From Xylophilus sp. (GTDB taxonomy: Bacteria > Pseudomonadota > Gammaproteobacteria > Burkholderiales > Burkholderiaceae_C), in contig WNDY01000007.1 of NCBI GenBank assembly GCA_009914555.1, positions 1 through 64,000 of the forward strand: DNA of 64,000 nt. The letters are read 5' to 3'. Positions 37,904-46,627 of this stretch are shown here, in pieces. Made by a program: the position numbers and the translations under genes. The notes under the pieces are model-generated. The model made no database searches, was not told where the DNA came from, and saw nothing but the letters and a program-made list of their open reading frames with translations. Numbering within the stretch: the first letter of the stretch is position 1; each line of letters starts with the position of its first letter.

Positions 37904-38764
37904 TCAATCCGCCCAGAACACCAGCGCCCGCAGCTCGATGCTGCGCCGCGGAGCCGCATCCGCCGGGCTGGTCGGATCATCGAAGGCCGTGTGGGCGGTG
38001 AGCCGGGCCACGTCCTCGCGCGCGTCATAGATCTTCAGCAGCAGCGCCTCGGCCGGCGTGAGTCGGGGGAAGTAGTACCAGCGGTGCGCCGGGCTGTAGA
38101 GGAAGGAATAGGTTTCGCCGACCTTGTCCGGATAGACCAGGCTGCTGGGCACCAGGTCCTGCGGCGCGATGGAACGGGCGTCGCACAGCGCCAGCGGCCA
38201 CTGCTCCACGGTGGCCAGCGGCCGCCAGAGGTTGACGATGGCGAAGCGCCGCTTCAGGCGCCGCTCGGCCTCGTCGGCCGGCAGATGGTCGCGCACGCGG
38301 CGCGGGCCCGAGGTGAAAGTCTGGTCGTCGTGCACCCGGCCGACCGGCTCGCGCAGGCCGCCCTGGCTGCGGTCACGCGAGCCGAGCGCGCTGTCGCGCA
38401 GCGTGTGGTCGAAGATGACGATCTTCTCCGCGCCGGTGGCCTCACGCAGGATGGCTTCCGACTCCGGATAGTAGACCGCGCGGATGGCCGCCTCGTCGGA
38501 GAAGTCCGCGAGTGCCGACGGCCGCACGATCCGCTCGAAGCCGCTCCTGTCGAGCGACAGTTCGCCCAGCGCCGCCAGCGGCCGCGCGTCGCGGATGCGC
38601 ACCCGGTGCGGCTCGACCTCACCGGTGGTCCACGGCACGCCGGGCGGCGGCTCGAAGGTGTAGCTCACCGGCCGCGGACTGCCCGCGCGCAGGTAGTTGA
38701 GTTCGGCCTCGACCTCGCCGGCCGGCACGGCAGGGGCGATCGGGTCCTGGATGGTGGTGCTCAT
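37904..38764 (-). CDS. CmcJ/NvfI family oxidoreductase-like protein
   Basis: A 286-residue protein of the family that includes cephamycin CmcJ and fungal NvfI-type 2-oxoglutarate/iron enzymes. It has NLWRPLATVEQWPLALCDAR, the YSPAHRWYYFPRLTPAEALL block (with a likely iron-ligand His) and TAHTAFDDPTSPADAAPRRS at the end. Some relatives have no proven oxygenase activity, so catalysis is inferred. Its ATG overlaps the SDR stop by one base (TGATG), placing it at the end of the monooxygenase cluster. Confidence 0.82.
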   Translation of the reverse strand: MSTTIQDPIAPAVPAGEVEAELNYLRAGSPRPVSYTFEPPPGVPWTTGEVEPHRVRIRDARPLAALGELSLDRSGFERIVRPSALADFSDEAAIRAVYYPESEAILREATGAEKIVIFDHTLRDSALGSRDRSQGGLREPVGRVHDDQTFTSGPRRVRDHLPADEAERRLKRRFAIVNLWRPLATVEQWPLALCDARSIAPQDLVPSSLVYPDKVGETYSFLYSPAHRWYYFPRLTPAEALLLKIYDAREDVARLTAHTAFDDPTSPADAAPRRSIELRALVFWAD

Positions 38765-39531
38765 CAGAAGCTCTCCTTATAGGGCCGCAGGTCGAGCTCC
38801 TGCGTCCAGGCGCTGCGGTGCTGCGCATGCAGCTGCCAGTAGCTCTCGGCGATCGCGTCGGGATGCAGCAGGCCGTCGGGCCCGGCAGCCTCCACGCGCT
38901 GGGGCGCGCCGGTGCGCAGCCGCTTGCCGTCGATCCCGCCGTCGACGATCACATGGGCCACGTGGATGCCCTGCGGGCCGAACTCGCGCGCCAGGCTCTG
39001 CGACAGCGAGCGCAGCGCGGCCTTGGCCGCCGCGAAGGCGCCGAACGGCGGCCTGCCGCGCAGCGAGGCCGTGGCGCCGGTGAACAGCAGGCTGCCGCGG
39101 CCGGTGGACGCATCGGACGGCGCGCCGTTGGCCAGCAGCAGCCGCAGCGCGGCCTGGGCGAAGACGAAGCCGCCGAGCGCGCTGGTGCGCCAGGCGTCCT
39201 CGAACTGGGCGGCCGTCAGCTCCAGCGAAGGCGCGCGCACGGCATTGCCGGCGTTGAACACCGCGGCCGCCAGCGGCCCCAGCGCCCGGACCTGCTCCGC
39301 CGCACGGGCCACGGCCGCCTCGTCGCTGGCATCGGCCACCAAGGCATGGGCCTGACCGCCGGCCGCGCGGATCTCGCGGGCCGCGGATTCGAGCCTGTCG
39401 GCGCTGCGGCCGGTCAGCGCGACGGTGTGGCCGGCCCGGGCGAAGCGGCGGCCCAGCGCCGCGCCGAGCCCGGCGCTGGCGCCCACGCCGGCAATCCAGG
39501 CCACGGAGTGGGAAGAGGCGGAAGAAGTCAT
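38764..39531 (-). CDS. Short-chain dehydrogenase/reductase with Phe at the catalytic Tyr position
   Basis: A 255-residue SDR. The cofactor motif GVGASAGLGAALGRRFA, NAGNAVR and LAREFGPQGIHVAHVIVDGG identify it. In place of the classical YxxxK it has FGAFAAAKAALRS, so the catalytic Tyr is Phe; this occurs in a recognised SDR subgroup. ATG 39531 was preferred over the earlier in-frame start since the SDR strand begins immediately after. It overlaps the CmcJ-like gene and follows the LLM gene after 108 bp, suggesting a shared transcript. Confidence 0.9.
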   Translation of the reverse strand: MTSSASSHSVAWIAGVGASAGLGAALGRRFARAGHTVALTGRSADRLESAAREIRAAGGQAHALVADASDEAAVARAAEQVRALGPLAAAVFNAGNAVRAPSLELTAAQFEDAWRTSALGGFVFAQAALRLLLANGAPSDASTGRGSLLFTGATASLRGRPPFGAFAAAKAALRSLSQSLAREFGPQGIHVAHVIVDGGIDGKRLRTGAPQRVEAAGPDGLLHPDAIAESYWQLHAQHRSAWTQELDLRPYKESF

Positions 39532-39639
39532 GCGCCGCACATTACCGCCGGGCGATCCGCGGCGGAATGACGGTTTGGCGATAACCATATGCGGCTTCCG
39601 GTCGCCGGCGCCGCACCTGCGCCGCCGCCGGAAAGCTGC

Positions 39640-40959
39640 TCAGCGCGCGACGGGCGCCAGCCCGAAATGCTCGCGCAGCGTCGTGCCTTCGTAATCGTGG
39701 CGGAACAGCCCGCGCCGACGCAGGATCGGCACGACCTCGCGGGTGAACAGCTCGAACTGGCTGCCGATGATAGGCGGCATCACGTTGAAGCCGTCGGCCG
39801 CGCCGGCGGTGAACCAGTCCTCGATCAGGTCGGCCACCTGCTCCGGCGTGCCGGTGGCCGTCAGGTGCCCGCGCGCGCCGGCCAGGCGCTGGAGCAGCTG
39901 GCGCAGCGTGAGCTTCTCGCCCACGGCCAGGTCCACGTAGCCGATCACGCGGCTCTTGGACGCTTCGACCTGGTTCGGATCGGGAAAATCGCCGCGCGTC
40001 AGCGGCCGGTCCAGCGGCACGCCGCGGAAGTCGTGGCCGCCGAAGCGGGCCGACAGACGCGCCAGCCCGGTCTCGATGCCGGTGAGCGCGTCCAGTTCCT
40101 CCCACACCTGCCGGGCCTCGCGCTCGGTGGAGCCGATGGCCGCGCTGATGCCGGGCAGCACGACGATGTCCCCGGGCCGCCGGCCCAGCGCCGTGGCGCG
40201 GGATTTCACGTCGCTGTAGAAGTCCCGGGCCGACGCCTGGGTCAGGTGCGCGGTGAAGATCGCCTCGGCCCACTGCGCGGCGAAGGCGCGGCCGTCGTCG
40301 GACTGGCCGGCCTGCACGTAGACCGGCCGGCCCTGCGGGCTGCCGGGCACGTTGAGCGGGCCGCGGGTGCGGAAGTGTTCGCCCTCGAAGTCGACGCGCC
40401 GCAGCAGCGCGGGGTTGAGGTAGTCGCCGCCCTCGCGGTCGTCGAGCACGGCTTCGGCCGGAAAGCTGCGCCACAGGGCATCGACCGCGCGCAGGAACTC
40501 GTCGGCGATGCGGTAGCGCTCGCCATGCTGTACTTCCTGCGTCCGCCCGTAATTGGCGGCCGCGCCGGGCGCCCACGAGGTGACGATGTTCCAGCCCGCC
40601 CTGCCCTGCGACAGATGATCGAGCGATGCGAACTGCCGCGCCAGCGTATACGGCAGGCTGTAGGTGGTCGAGGCGGTGGCGATCAGGCCGATGCGCTCGG
40701 TGCGGCCGGCCAGCGCGGCCAGCGTGGTGATCGGCTCCAGCGAGCCGGAGGTGAGCACCTGGCCGCCGTTGGGCGCGATCAGCGCGTCGGCCAGGAAGAC
40801 AGCGTCGAACTTCGCGGCCTCGGCCGTGCGTGCCGCCTCGACGTACAGGTCCAGCTCGGTCGGCCGCCGCCGCGTCGCGCCCGGATGCCGCCAGGCGCCT
40901 TCGTGGTGGCCGCGCGGCATGAGGAAGAGGTTCAGGTGGAGGGAGCGTGCGGCTGCCAT
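39640..40959 (-). CDS. LLM-class flavin-dependent monooxygenase (second copy)
   Basis: A 439-residue enzyme of the same NtaA/SnaA/DszA group as the one at 16984-18351. It shows LFLMPRGHHEGAWRHPGA, TASTTYSLPYTLARQFASLD, GRAGWNIVTSWAPGAAANYG and DGFNVMPPIIGSQFELF. It requires FMNH2 from another protein. It starts 12 bp downstream of the ABC transporter ATPase, so it most likely oxidises the compound imported by that system (an alkanesulfonate, sulfone or similar). Confidence 0.93.
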   Translation of the reverse strand: MAAARSLHLNLFLMPRGHHEGAWRHPGATRRRPTELDLYVEAARTAEAAKFDAVFLADALIAPNGGQVLTSGSLEPITTLAALAGRTERIGLIATASTTYSLPYTLARQFASLDHLSQGRAGWNIVTSWAPGAAANYGRTQEVQHGERYRIADEFLRAVDALWRSFPAEAVLDDREGGDYLNPALLRRVDFEGEHFRTRGPLNVPGSPQGRPVYVQAGQSDDGRAFAAQWAEAIFTAHLTQASARDFYSDVKSRATALGRRPGDIVVLPGISAAIGSTEREARQVWEELDALTGIETGLARLSARFGGHDFRGVPLDRPLTRGDFPDPNQVEASKSRVIGYVDLAVGEKLTLRQLLQRLAGARGHLTATGTPEQVADLIEDWFTAGAADGFNVMPPIIGSQFELFTREVVPILRRRGLFRHDYEGTTLREHFGLAPVAR

Positions 40960-40971
40960 GGGAGCTTCCTT

Positions 40972-41766
40972 CTATACGGTGCCGGTGTCCACGCCCAGGC
41001 TGCGCAGCAGCGCCCCGCGCAGGGCGGTGGCGTCCGGGTGGTCGGTGCGCCGCGGATGCGGCAGGCCGACCGCGTGGTCCTCGGCGATGCGGCCGTCCTT
41101 GAGCACCAGGATGCGGTCGGCCAGTACCAGGGCCTCGTCCACGTCGTGGGTGACGAGGATGACGGTGGGGCGCCGGCGCTCCACCAGCCGGAACAGCAGC
41201 GCATGCATGCGCAGCCGGGTGAGCGCATCGAGCGCGCCGAAGGGCTCGTCGGCCAGCAGCACGTCGGGCGCGCGCAGCAGCGAGCGGGCGAGCGATGCCC
41301 GCTGCTTCTGCCCGCCCGACAGCGTGGCCGGCCACACGCCCGCCTTGTCGCCCAGGCCCACCGCGTCGAGCATGGCCAGCGCCGCTTCGCGTGCGTCCGG
41401 GCGCCGCAGGCCGAGCGTGAGGTTGTCGATCACGGTCAGCCATGGCAACAGCCGCGAATCCTGGAACAGCACCGACACGCTGCCCGGCACGGTAAAGCGC
41501 CCGGCCGCCGCGGCGTCGCCGTCGAGCCCGGCCAGCGCACGCAGCAGCGTGGTCTTGCCCGAGCCGGATTCGCCGAGCAGCGCGACGAACTGCCCGGCCG
41601 GGATCTCCAGCGAGACGCGGTCGAGCACCGTGCGGCCGCCGAAGCTGCGCGACAGCCGGTCCAGCACCACAGGGGCTGCGGGATGAAGGGGGACTGCGCT
41701 CACTGGACGACCTTCGGCCCGATGGCCTGCGGTGCGAGCCTCTGGGGACGGCCCGGCGAGGCTCAT
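40972..41766 (-). CDS. ABC transporter ATPase (SsuB-like)
   Basis: A 264-residue ATPase with Walker A GESGSGKTT, signature LSGGQKQRASLARSLL, Walker B DVLLADEPFGALDA and the H-loop VTHDVDEALVLADR. It powers import through the adjacent SsuC-like permease. ATG 41766 overlaps the permease stop by ATGA. A GTG at 41703 gives a start closer to the conserved domain and is an alternative. The gene belongs to the sulfonate-type operon. Confidence 0.93.
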   Translation of the reverse strand: MSLAGPSPEARTAGHRAEGRPVSAVPLHPAAPVVLDRLSRSFGGRTVLDRVSLEIPAGQFVALLGESGSGKTTLLRALAGLDGDAAAAGRFTVPGSVSVLFQDSRLLPWLTVIDNLTLGLRRPDAREAALAMLDAVGLGDKAGVWPATLSGGQKQRASLARSLLRAPDVLLADEPFGALDALTRLRMHALLFRLVERRRPTVILVTHDVDEALVLADRILVLKDGRIAEDHAVGLPHPRRTDHPDATALRGALLRSLGVDTGTV

Positions 41767-42605
41767 GACCCGAGCGACCGGCGGTACGACAGCACGCGCG
41801 ATTCGATCAGCCGCACCACTGCGTCCGACGCCAGGCCCAGCACCGCGTAGACGATGATGCCGACGACGATCACGTCGGTCTGGCCCCAGTCGCGGGCGCG
41901 GTTCATCAGGTAGCCGATGCCGGTCTGGGTGTTGACGAGTTCCAGCACCACCAGCGCCGTCCAGCACAGGGCCACGGCCAGCCGCAGCGAGACGAAGAAG
42001 CCGGGCAGCGCGCCCGGCAGCGCCACCTTGCGGATGAACTCGCCGCGTGTGAGGCCCAGCGTCTGCGCCAGCTCGACATGGCCGATGTCGATGCCGCGCA
42101 GCGCGGCATGGGTATTGATGTAGACCGGCACCAGCACGGCGGTGAAGATCAGGAAGACCTTCATCGCCTCGCCGATGCCCAGCCAGATGATGACCAGCGG
42201 GATCAGCGCCAGCGTCGGAATCGCCCGCTTGACCTGCACCAGCCCGTCGATCAGTGCCTCGCCGGTGCGGGTGAGGCCCGATGCCAGCGCCAGCAGCACG
42301 CCGGCCAGCACGCCGAGGAAGAGGCCGCTGTAGGCCCGCGCAGCCGATGCCGCCAGGTGCGGCAGCAGGCTGCCGTCGGCCAGCATCCGCCAGCCGGTGC
42401 GCAGCGCGGCGGTCGGTGCCGTCAGCGTCTCGGGCGCCAGCAGGCCCAGGCGCGACGCTGCCTCCCACAGCACCAGCACGACCAGCGGACCAAGGAGCCG
42501 CGCGCCCGGCGGCAGCCGGCGCGGCACCAGCGAAGGCCGGTGCGCCGGGGCGGCCGGCCGGGCCGGTGCGCCGCCGCGCGCCTCGTGCGATGGAATGGCG
42601 GCCAT
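41763..42605 (-). CDS. ABC transporter permease (SsuC-like)
   Basis: A 280-residue membrane protein with about six helices and the EAA-type loop in IDIGHVELAQTLGLTRGEFI plus VALPGALPGFFVSLRLAVAL, which docks the ATPase. It resembles sulfonate, taurine and nitrate importers. The N-terminal ~35 residues are an Arg/Pro/Ala-rich soluble segment. It starts 6 bp after the receptor stop and overlaps the ATPase gene. Confidence 0.94.
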   Translation of the reverse strand: MAAIPSHEARGGAPARPAAPAHRPSLVPRRLPPGARLLGPLVVLVLWEAASRLGLLAPETLTAPTAALRTGWRMLADGSLLPHLAASAARAYSGLFLGVLAGVLLALASGLTRTGEALIDGLVQVKRAIPTLALIPLVIIWLGIGEAMKVFLIFTAVLVPVYINTHAALRGIDIGHVELAQTLGLTRGEFIRKVALPGALPGFFVSLRLAVALCWTALVVLELVNTQTGIGYLMNRARDWGQTDVIVVGIIVYAVLGLASDAVVRLIESRVLSYRRSLGS

Positions 42606-42611
42606 GGCCGG

Positions 42612-43592
42612 TCAGCGGTTGGCCGCGATGACGCCGTCGAACGTGTCGACGAACGAGCCTCGGGCGTCGAAGGCCGTCGGTATCGAGCCCGCCTTGTGCA
42701 GGATGTCGATCAGCTTCTGGTGGTGCGGGATCGCCTCGCGCGAGGTCTGGAACACCAGCGGGGACTGCGCCTGGATAATCGCCTGCGCACTGTCGGCATC
42801 AAGGTGCTGAAAATCGGTGAAGTAATATTTTCCCCACTCCTTTTCATGCGCATTGCTCCATTTTCCGGCGCGCACGAAAGCGGCGATGAATTGCGCGATG
42901 GCGGCGGATTTCTTCGGGTCGGCCAGCACCTGCGGGCGCGCGTAGATGTAGCTCGTGGTCGGCAGCAGCCGGCGCTCCTGCGGGTCGCGCACCGGCGTGG
43001 CGCCGGCCTGCTCGAGCCGGGTGACGAAGGGCTCCATCAGCACGGCCACGTCGACCGCGCGCGAGCGCAGCGCATCCGGCAGGTCGGCCACGCGCAGGTT
43101 GACCGGTTCCACGTCCTTGAGCGTGAGGCCCGCGCGGTTGAGCGCCTCGATCAGGAACACCTGGCGGCCCGAGCCCTCGACGTAGCTGACCTTCCTTCCC
43201 TTGAGGTCGGCCAGCCGGTCGATCACCAGCCCCGGGCGGCTGACCAGCCGGTACTGGGCGACTTCGCGGGTGAAGGTGGCGACGATGGGCAGCAGCGTGC
43301 CGGCGGCGCGCGCCTGGATCGGCGGCGTGTCGCCCACGTAGGCGATGTCGAGCACGCCGGCGCGGATGGCTTCGAAGATCGCCGGCCCGCCGGCGAAGTT
43401 GGGGAATTCGATCTGGAACCCGAGCTTCCTGCGCTCGCCGCTCGCGTCGAGCAGGTTGCGCACCAGTTCACCCTGGTCGGCCACCACCAGCCGGGTCGTG
43501 GGATCGACCTTGTCCTGGCCGAAGGCGGTGCCGCCCCAGGCCAGGGCCAACAGGGTGGCGGGGGCGAGGGAGAGAAACGAGCGCTTTTTCAT
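42612..43592 (-). CDS. Aliphatic sulfonate-type ABC transporter substrate-binding protein
   Basis: A 326-residue receptor, signal peptide residues ~1-25 (LSLAPATLLALAWGGTAFG). The mature domain has GFQIEFPNFAGGPAIFEAIR, LDIAYVGDTPPIQARAAG and GRKVSYVEGSGRQVFLIEAL, typical of the SsuA family. ATG 43592 gives a standard signal peptide. As first gene of the receptor-permease-ATPase-LLM operon it should define the imported compound, but no ligand can be deduced. Confidence 0.94.
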   Translation of the reverse strand: MKKRSFLSLAPATLLALAWGGTAFGQDKVDPTTRLVVADQGELVRNLLDASGERRKLGFQIEFPNFAGGPAIFEAIRAGVLDIAYVGDTPPIQARAAGTLLPIVATFTREVAQYRLVSRPGLVIDRLADLKGRKVSYVEGSGRQVFLIEALNRAGLTLKDVEPVNLRVADLPDALRSRAVDVAVLMEPFVTRLEQAGATPVRDPQERRLLPTTSYIYARPQVLADPKKSAAIAQFIAAFVRAGKWSNAHEKEWGKYYFTDFQHLDADSAQAIIQAQSPLVFQTSREAIPHHQKLIDILHKAGSIPTAFDARGSFVDTFDGVIAANR

Positions 43593-43636
43593 GGATCGGC
43601 GTATTGCGGCAGATCGACATATTGGCCGTATCGATT

Positions 43637-43653
43637 GATCCATTCAAAGGATC
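43637..43653. promoter_or_regulatory. Inverted repeat upstream of the sulfonate-type operon
   Basis: GATCC (43637-43641) and GGATC (43649-43653) form an inverted repeat around ATTCAAA, in an AT-rich region with further ATCGATCGAT repeats (43656-43665). It lies about 45 bp upstream of the SsuA-like start, so it could be an operator for the cluster. No known regulator motif is matched. Confidence 0.35.
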
Positions 43654-43837
43654 GCATCGATCGATTATCGACGCAGCCATGGCATGTCGCGAATCGCAGA
43701 AATCTAGCACGCAATTCATAGCGATATTTAATAAGTTAATTTCTTTTTCTTCGTCCACCCGACTCCGCCACAGGGCTGTCTGTCGCGGTGCCGGCGCCCT
43801 GCAGCGCCGCGGGCGACAATCGAGGGCATGCCGACCC

Positions 43838-45178
43838 ATGACGATCCTGGCCTGCGCCGCCATGCCGCCCGCGCGGCCAAGCTTGCGGAGGCGCAGGCAT
43901 GAACACCTCGCCCACCAGCCGCGCCTGCACCACCACCGCTCCTGCATCCCCCGGTCCCGCCTCACCTGCGGCGGCGCCGGCCAGCCTGCCCCCGGCCCGG
44001 TCCACGCGCCGATCTGGCTGCTGGCCCTCATCGCGCTCAGCGGTTCGATGGCCATGCATGTCTTCGTCCCGGCGCTGCCGGCCGCGGCGCGCGACCTGCA
44101 CGCCGGCGTCGCGTCGGTGCAACTCACCATCAGCCTCTACATCCTGGGCATGGCCATCGGCCAGCTGTTCTACGGGCCGCTGTCCGACCGCTTCGGCCGG
44201 CGGCCGGTGCTGATGGGCGGGCTGGTGCTCTACACCGTGGCCGGCCTGGGCGCCGCCTTCGCGCCGGACGTGCACAGCCTGGTCGCCGCCCGCCTGCTGC
44301 AGGCCTTCGGCGGCTGCGCCGGGCTCGCGCTGGGCCGGGCCATGGTGCGCGACACCTCGGCGCCGCAGGCGGCCGCCCAGCGCCTGGCGCTGATGAACCT
44401 GATGACCACCATCGGCCCCGGCCTGGCGCCGCTGATCGGTGCCGCCGTCGTCGGCATCGCGGGCTGGCGCGCGATCTTCGCGCTGTTCACGGTCGCCGGC
44501 GCCGCCTGCATCTGGCTGACCTGGCGGCTGGTGCCCGAGACGGCGCGCCCGTCGGCGCAGCTGCACTGGGGCGGGCTGGCCCGCAACTACGCCGGCCTGC
44601 TGCGCTCGCCGGCCTTCCTCGGCTATGCGGTAGGCGGCGGCTGCGCGGTGACGTCGATGTATGCCTTCATCGCGCTGGCGCCCTTCGTGTTCACCGAGCA
44701 GCTGCACCGCCCCGCCTACGAGGTCGGCTTCTACGTGGCGACCATGGTCTCGGGCATCTGGCTCGGCAGCGTGGCCGCGAGCCGGCTGATCCCGCACATG
44801 GACATCGGCCGGCTGATGGTGCGCGGCAACGCGCTGTCGGTGGCCGGGGCCTTCGTGCTGCTGGCCGCGGCACTGTCAGGCCACCTGTCGGTGGCGGCCA
44901 CGGTGGGCGCGATGTTCGTCTTCACGCTGGGCGCCGGCATGGCCGCGCCCGGGGCGCTGGCGCGCGCGGTGAGCGTCAATCCAAAGGTGATCGGCTCGGC
45001 CTCGGGCCTCTACGGGTTCATCCAGATGGCCGTGGGCGCGCTCTGCACCACGGTGGCCGGCCTGGGCCATGCCAATGCGGCGCTGTCGGCAGCGCTGGTG
45101 CTGGCGGCAGCCGGCGTGGTCGCGCAGCTGGCGTTCTGGACCGCGGCGCGCTACAGCGGCCGCATACTCCCGGCCTGA
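43838..45178 (+). CDS. MFS drug exporter, Bcr/CflA family (possible N-terminal frameshift)
   Basis: A transporter with about 12 helices: IALSGSMAMHVFVPALPAAA, the GPLSDRFGRRPVLMGGLVLY loop and FGGCAGLALGRAMVRDTSAP are Bcr/CflA marks. In the conserved frame the first 55 residues from ATG 43838 are atypical (His/Arg-rich). ATG 43899, with a good GGAGG site (43887-43891), lies in another frame and reads a more natural Ala/Pro/Thr leader that ends at the helix. One base is probably missing between 43899 and 44010, so the true N-terminus is uncertain. Confidence 0.85.
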   Translation: MTILACAAMPPARPSLRRRRHEHLAHQPRLHHHRSCIPRSRLTCGGAGQPAPGPVHAPIWLLALIALSGSMAMHVFVPALPAAARDLHAGVASVQLTISLYILGMAIGQLFYGPLSDRFGRRPVLMGGLVLYTVAGLGAAFAPDVHSLVAARLLQAFGGCAGLALGRAMVRDTSAPQAAAQRLALMNLMTTIGPGLAPLIGAAVVGIAGWRAIFALFTVAGAACIWLTWRLVPETARPSAQLHWGGLARNYAGLLRSPAFLGYAVGGGCAVTSMYAFIALAPFVFTEQLHRPAYEVGFYVATMVSGIWLGSVAASRLIPHMDIGRLMVRGNALSVAGAFVLLAAALSGHLSVAATVGAMFVFTLGAGMAAPGALARAVSVNPKVIGSASGLYGFIQMAVGALCTTVAGLGHANAALSAALVLAAAGVVAQLAFWTAARYSGRILPA

Positions 45179-45208
45179 TAAGCCCAAGGCGCGCGTACAG
45201 CGCCCACT

Positions 45209-46627
45209 TCAGGCTGATACCCTGCGCTTGTTGGCCGGCATCCGCGCCGAGCTGAACACCGCCGCCAGCAGGGCGCTGCCCGCCGCCAGGCCCAGCGCGA
45301 CCAGCGGCCCGCGGCCGTCGTGCGGGTTCCAGATGCTGAAGACGATGGCCACCAGCATCGCGCCCAGCGTCTGCCCCGTGAGCCGCGCCGTGCCCAGCAT
45401 GCCGCTGGCCGCGCCGCTGCGGTGCGGCGGCGGCGTGGTGACGATGGCATGGTTGTTGGGCGACTGGAACAGCGCGAAGCCCACGCCGCACAGCGCCATG
45501 CGCCAGGCGATGGCGATGTCGCCCGGCTGCGCCGGCAGCATGGCCAGCAGCGCCAGCCCGGCGGCCATCAGCACCATGCCCACGCCACCGAACAGCCCGT
45601 CGGGCCAGCGGCCGATGTAGCGGCCGACCAGCGGCGCCGTCACCACGATGGCCAGCGGCCAGGCGGTGATCAGCAGCCCGGCCTGGGCATGGCTGCGTCC
45701 CAGGCCGTCGAGCAGCAGGAACGGCAGCGCCACATAGGCCAGCATCTGCGCGCAGAACGCGCTGACCGACGAGGCCATCGAGAGCGCGAACACGGGTATG
45801 CGCATCAGGTCCACCGGGAAGAGCGGCAGTGCCAGCGCCGTCTGCCGCCGCAGGTAGAACACGCCCACGAGGACGCCCGCGCCCAGCATCAGCCAGCCCA
45901 GCAGCGGCGCGCCCTGCCCGTTGCCGCTGCGAACGCCCAGAGCGTCGGCCCCGGCGAACACCAGCGCGAACATCAGTACATTGAGCAGCACGTCGAGCGC
46001 GTTGAACCGCTTGCCCGGCCGCGCGGCCGGCGCATTGGCCGGCAGCACCCGGCGGCCGAGCCACAGCGTGAGCAGGCCCAGCGGCAGGTTCACCGCGAAC
46101 AGCCAGGGCCACGGCCCGATCGACAGGATGGCCGCGGCCACCGACGGCCCGGCGACCGAGGCCGCCGCGACGGTCAGCGAATTGATGGCCACGCCGCGCC
46201 CCAGGAGGTCGGGCGGATAGATCAGCCGCACCAGCGCGGCGTTCACGCTCATGATGCCGGCGGCGCCCAGGCCCTGCACCACCCGCGCCGCCACGAGCGA
46301 AGGAAGCGAGTCGGCCAGCATGGCCACCAGCGAGGCCGCGGTGAACAGCGCCGTGCCGCCCAGGTAGATGCGCCGGTAGCCCAGCAGGTCGCCGAACGAG
46401 GCCAGCGGCAGCAGCAGCACCAGCACCGCCATCTGGTAGCCGTTGACCACCCAGATCGAATGCGCGGCCTGGGCGCCCACGTCGCGGGCGATGTCGGGCA
46501 GCGCCAGGTTCATCAGCGTGCTGTCGAGCACGGCCAGCGCCAGGCCCAGGACGATCACGAACATCGCCTGCGCGCGCCGCGGCTGGGGCAGGCCCGGCGT
46601 TTCCTTCGATACGGCAGTGCGGGCCAT
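45209..46627 (-). CDS. MFS drug exporter, DHA2 (EmrB/QacA) type
   Basis: A 472-residue 14-helix-type transporter. It has LGLALAVLDSTLMNLALPDI, motif A-like FGDLLGYRRIYLGG and the motif C region AAASVAGPSVAAAILSIGPW. Such pumps export lipophilic drugs by proton antiport. ATG 46627 shares one base with the stop of the upstream Bcr-type gene (TGATG), so the two exporters are coupled. No membrane-fusion (EmrA-like) gene is adjacent. Confidence 0.93.
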   Translation of the reverse strand: MARTAVSKETPGLPQPRRAQAMFVIVLGLALAVLDSTLMNLALPDIARDVGAQAAHSIWVVNGYQMAVLVLLLPLASFGDLLGYRRIYLGGTALFTAASLVAMLADSLPSLVAARVVQGLGAAGIMSVNAALVRLIYPPDLLGRGVAINSLTVAAASVAGPSVAAAILSIGPWPWLFAVNLPLGLLTLWLGRRVLPANAPAARPGKRFNALDVLLNVLMFALVFAGADALGVRSGNGQGAPLLGWLMLGAGVLVGVFYLRRQTALALPLFPVDLMRIPVFALSMASSVSAFCAQMLAYVALPFLLLDGLGRSHAQAGLLITAWPLAIVVTAPLVGRYIGRWPDGLFGGVGMVLMAAGLALLAMLPAQPGDIAIAWRMALCGVGFALFQSPNNHAIVTTPPPHRSGAASGMLGTARLTGQTLGAMLVAIVFSIWNPHDGRGPLVALGLAAGSALLAAVFSSARMPANKRRVSA

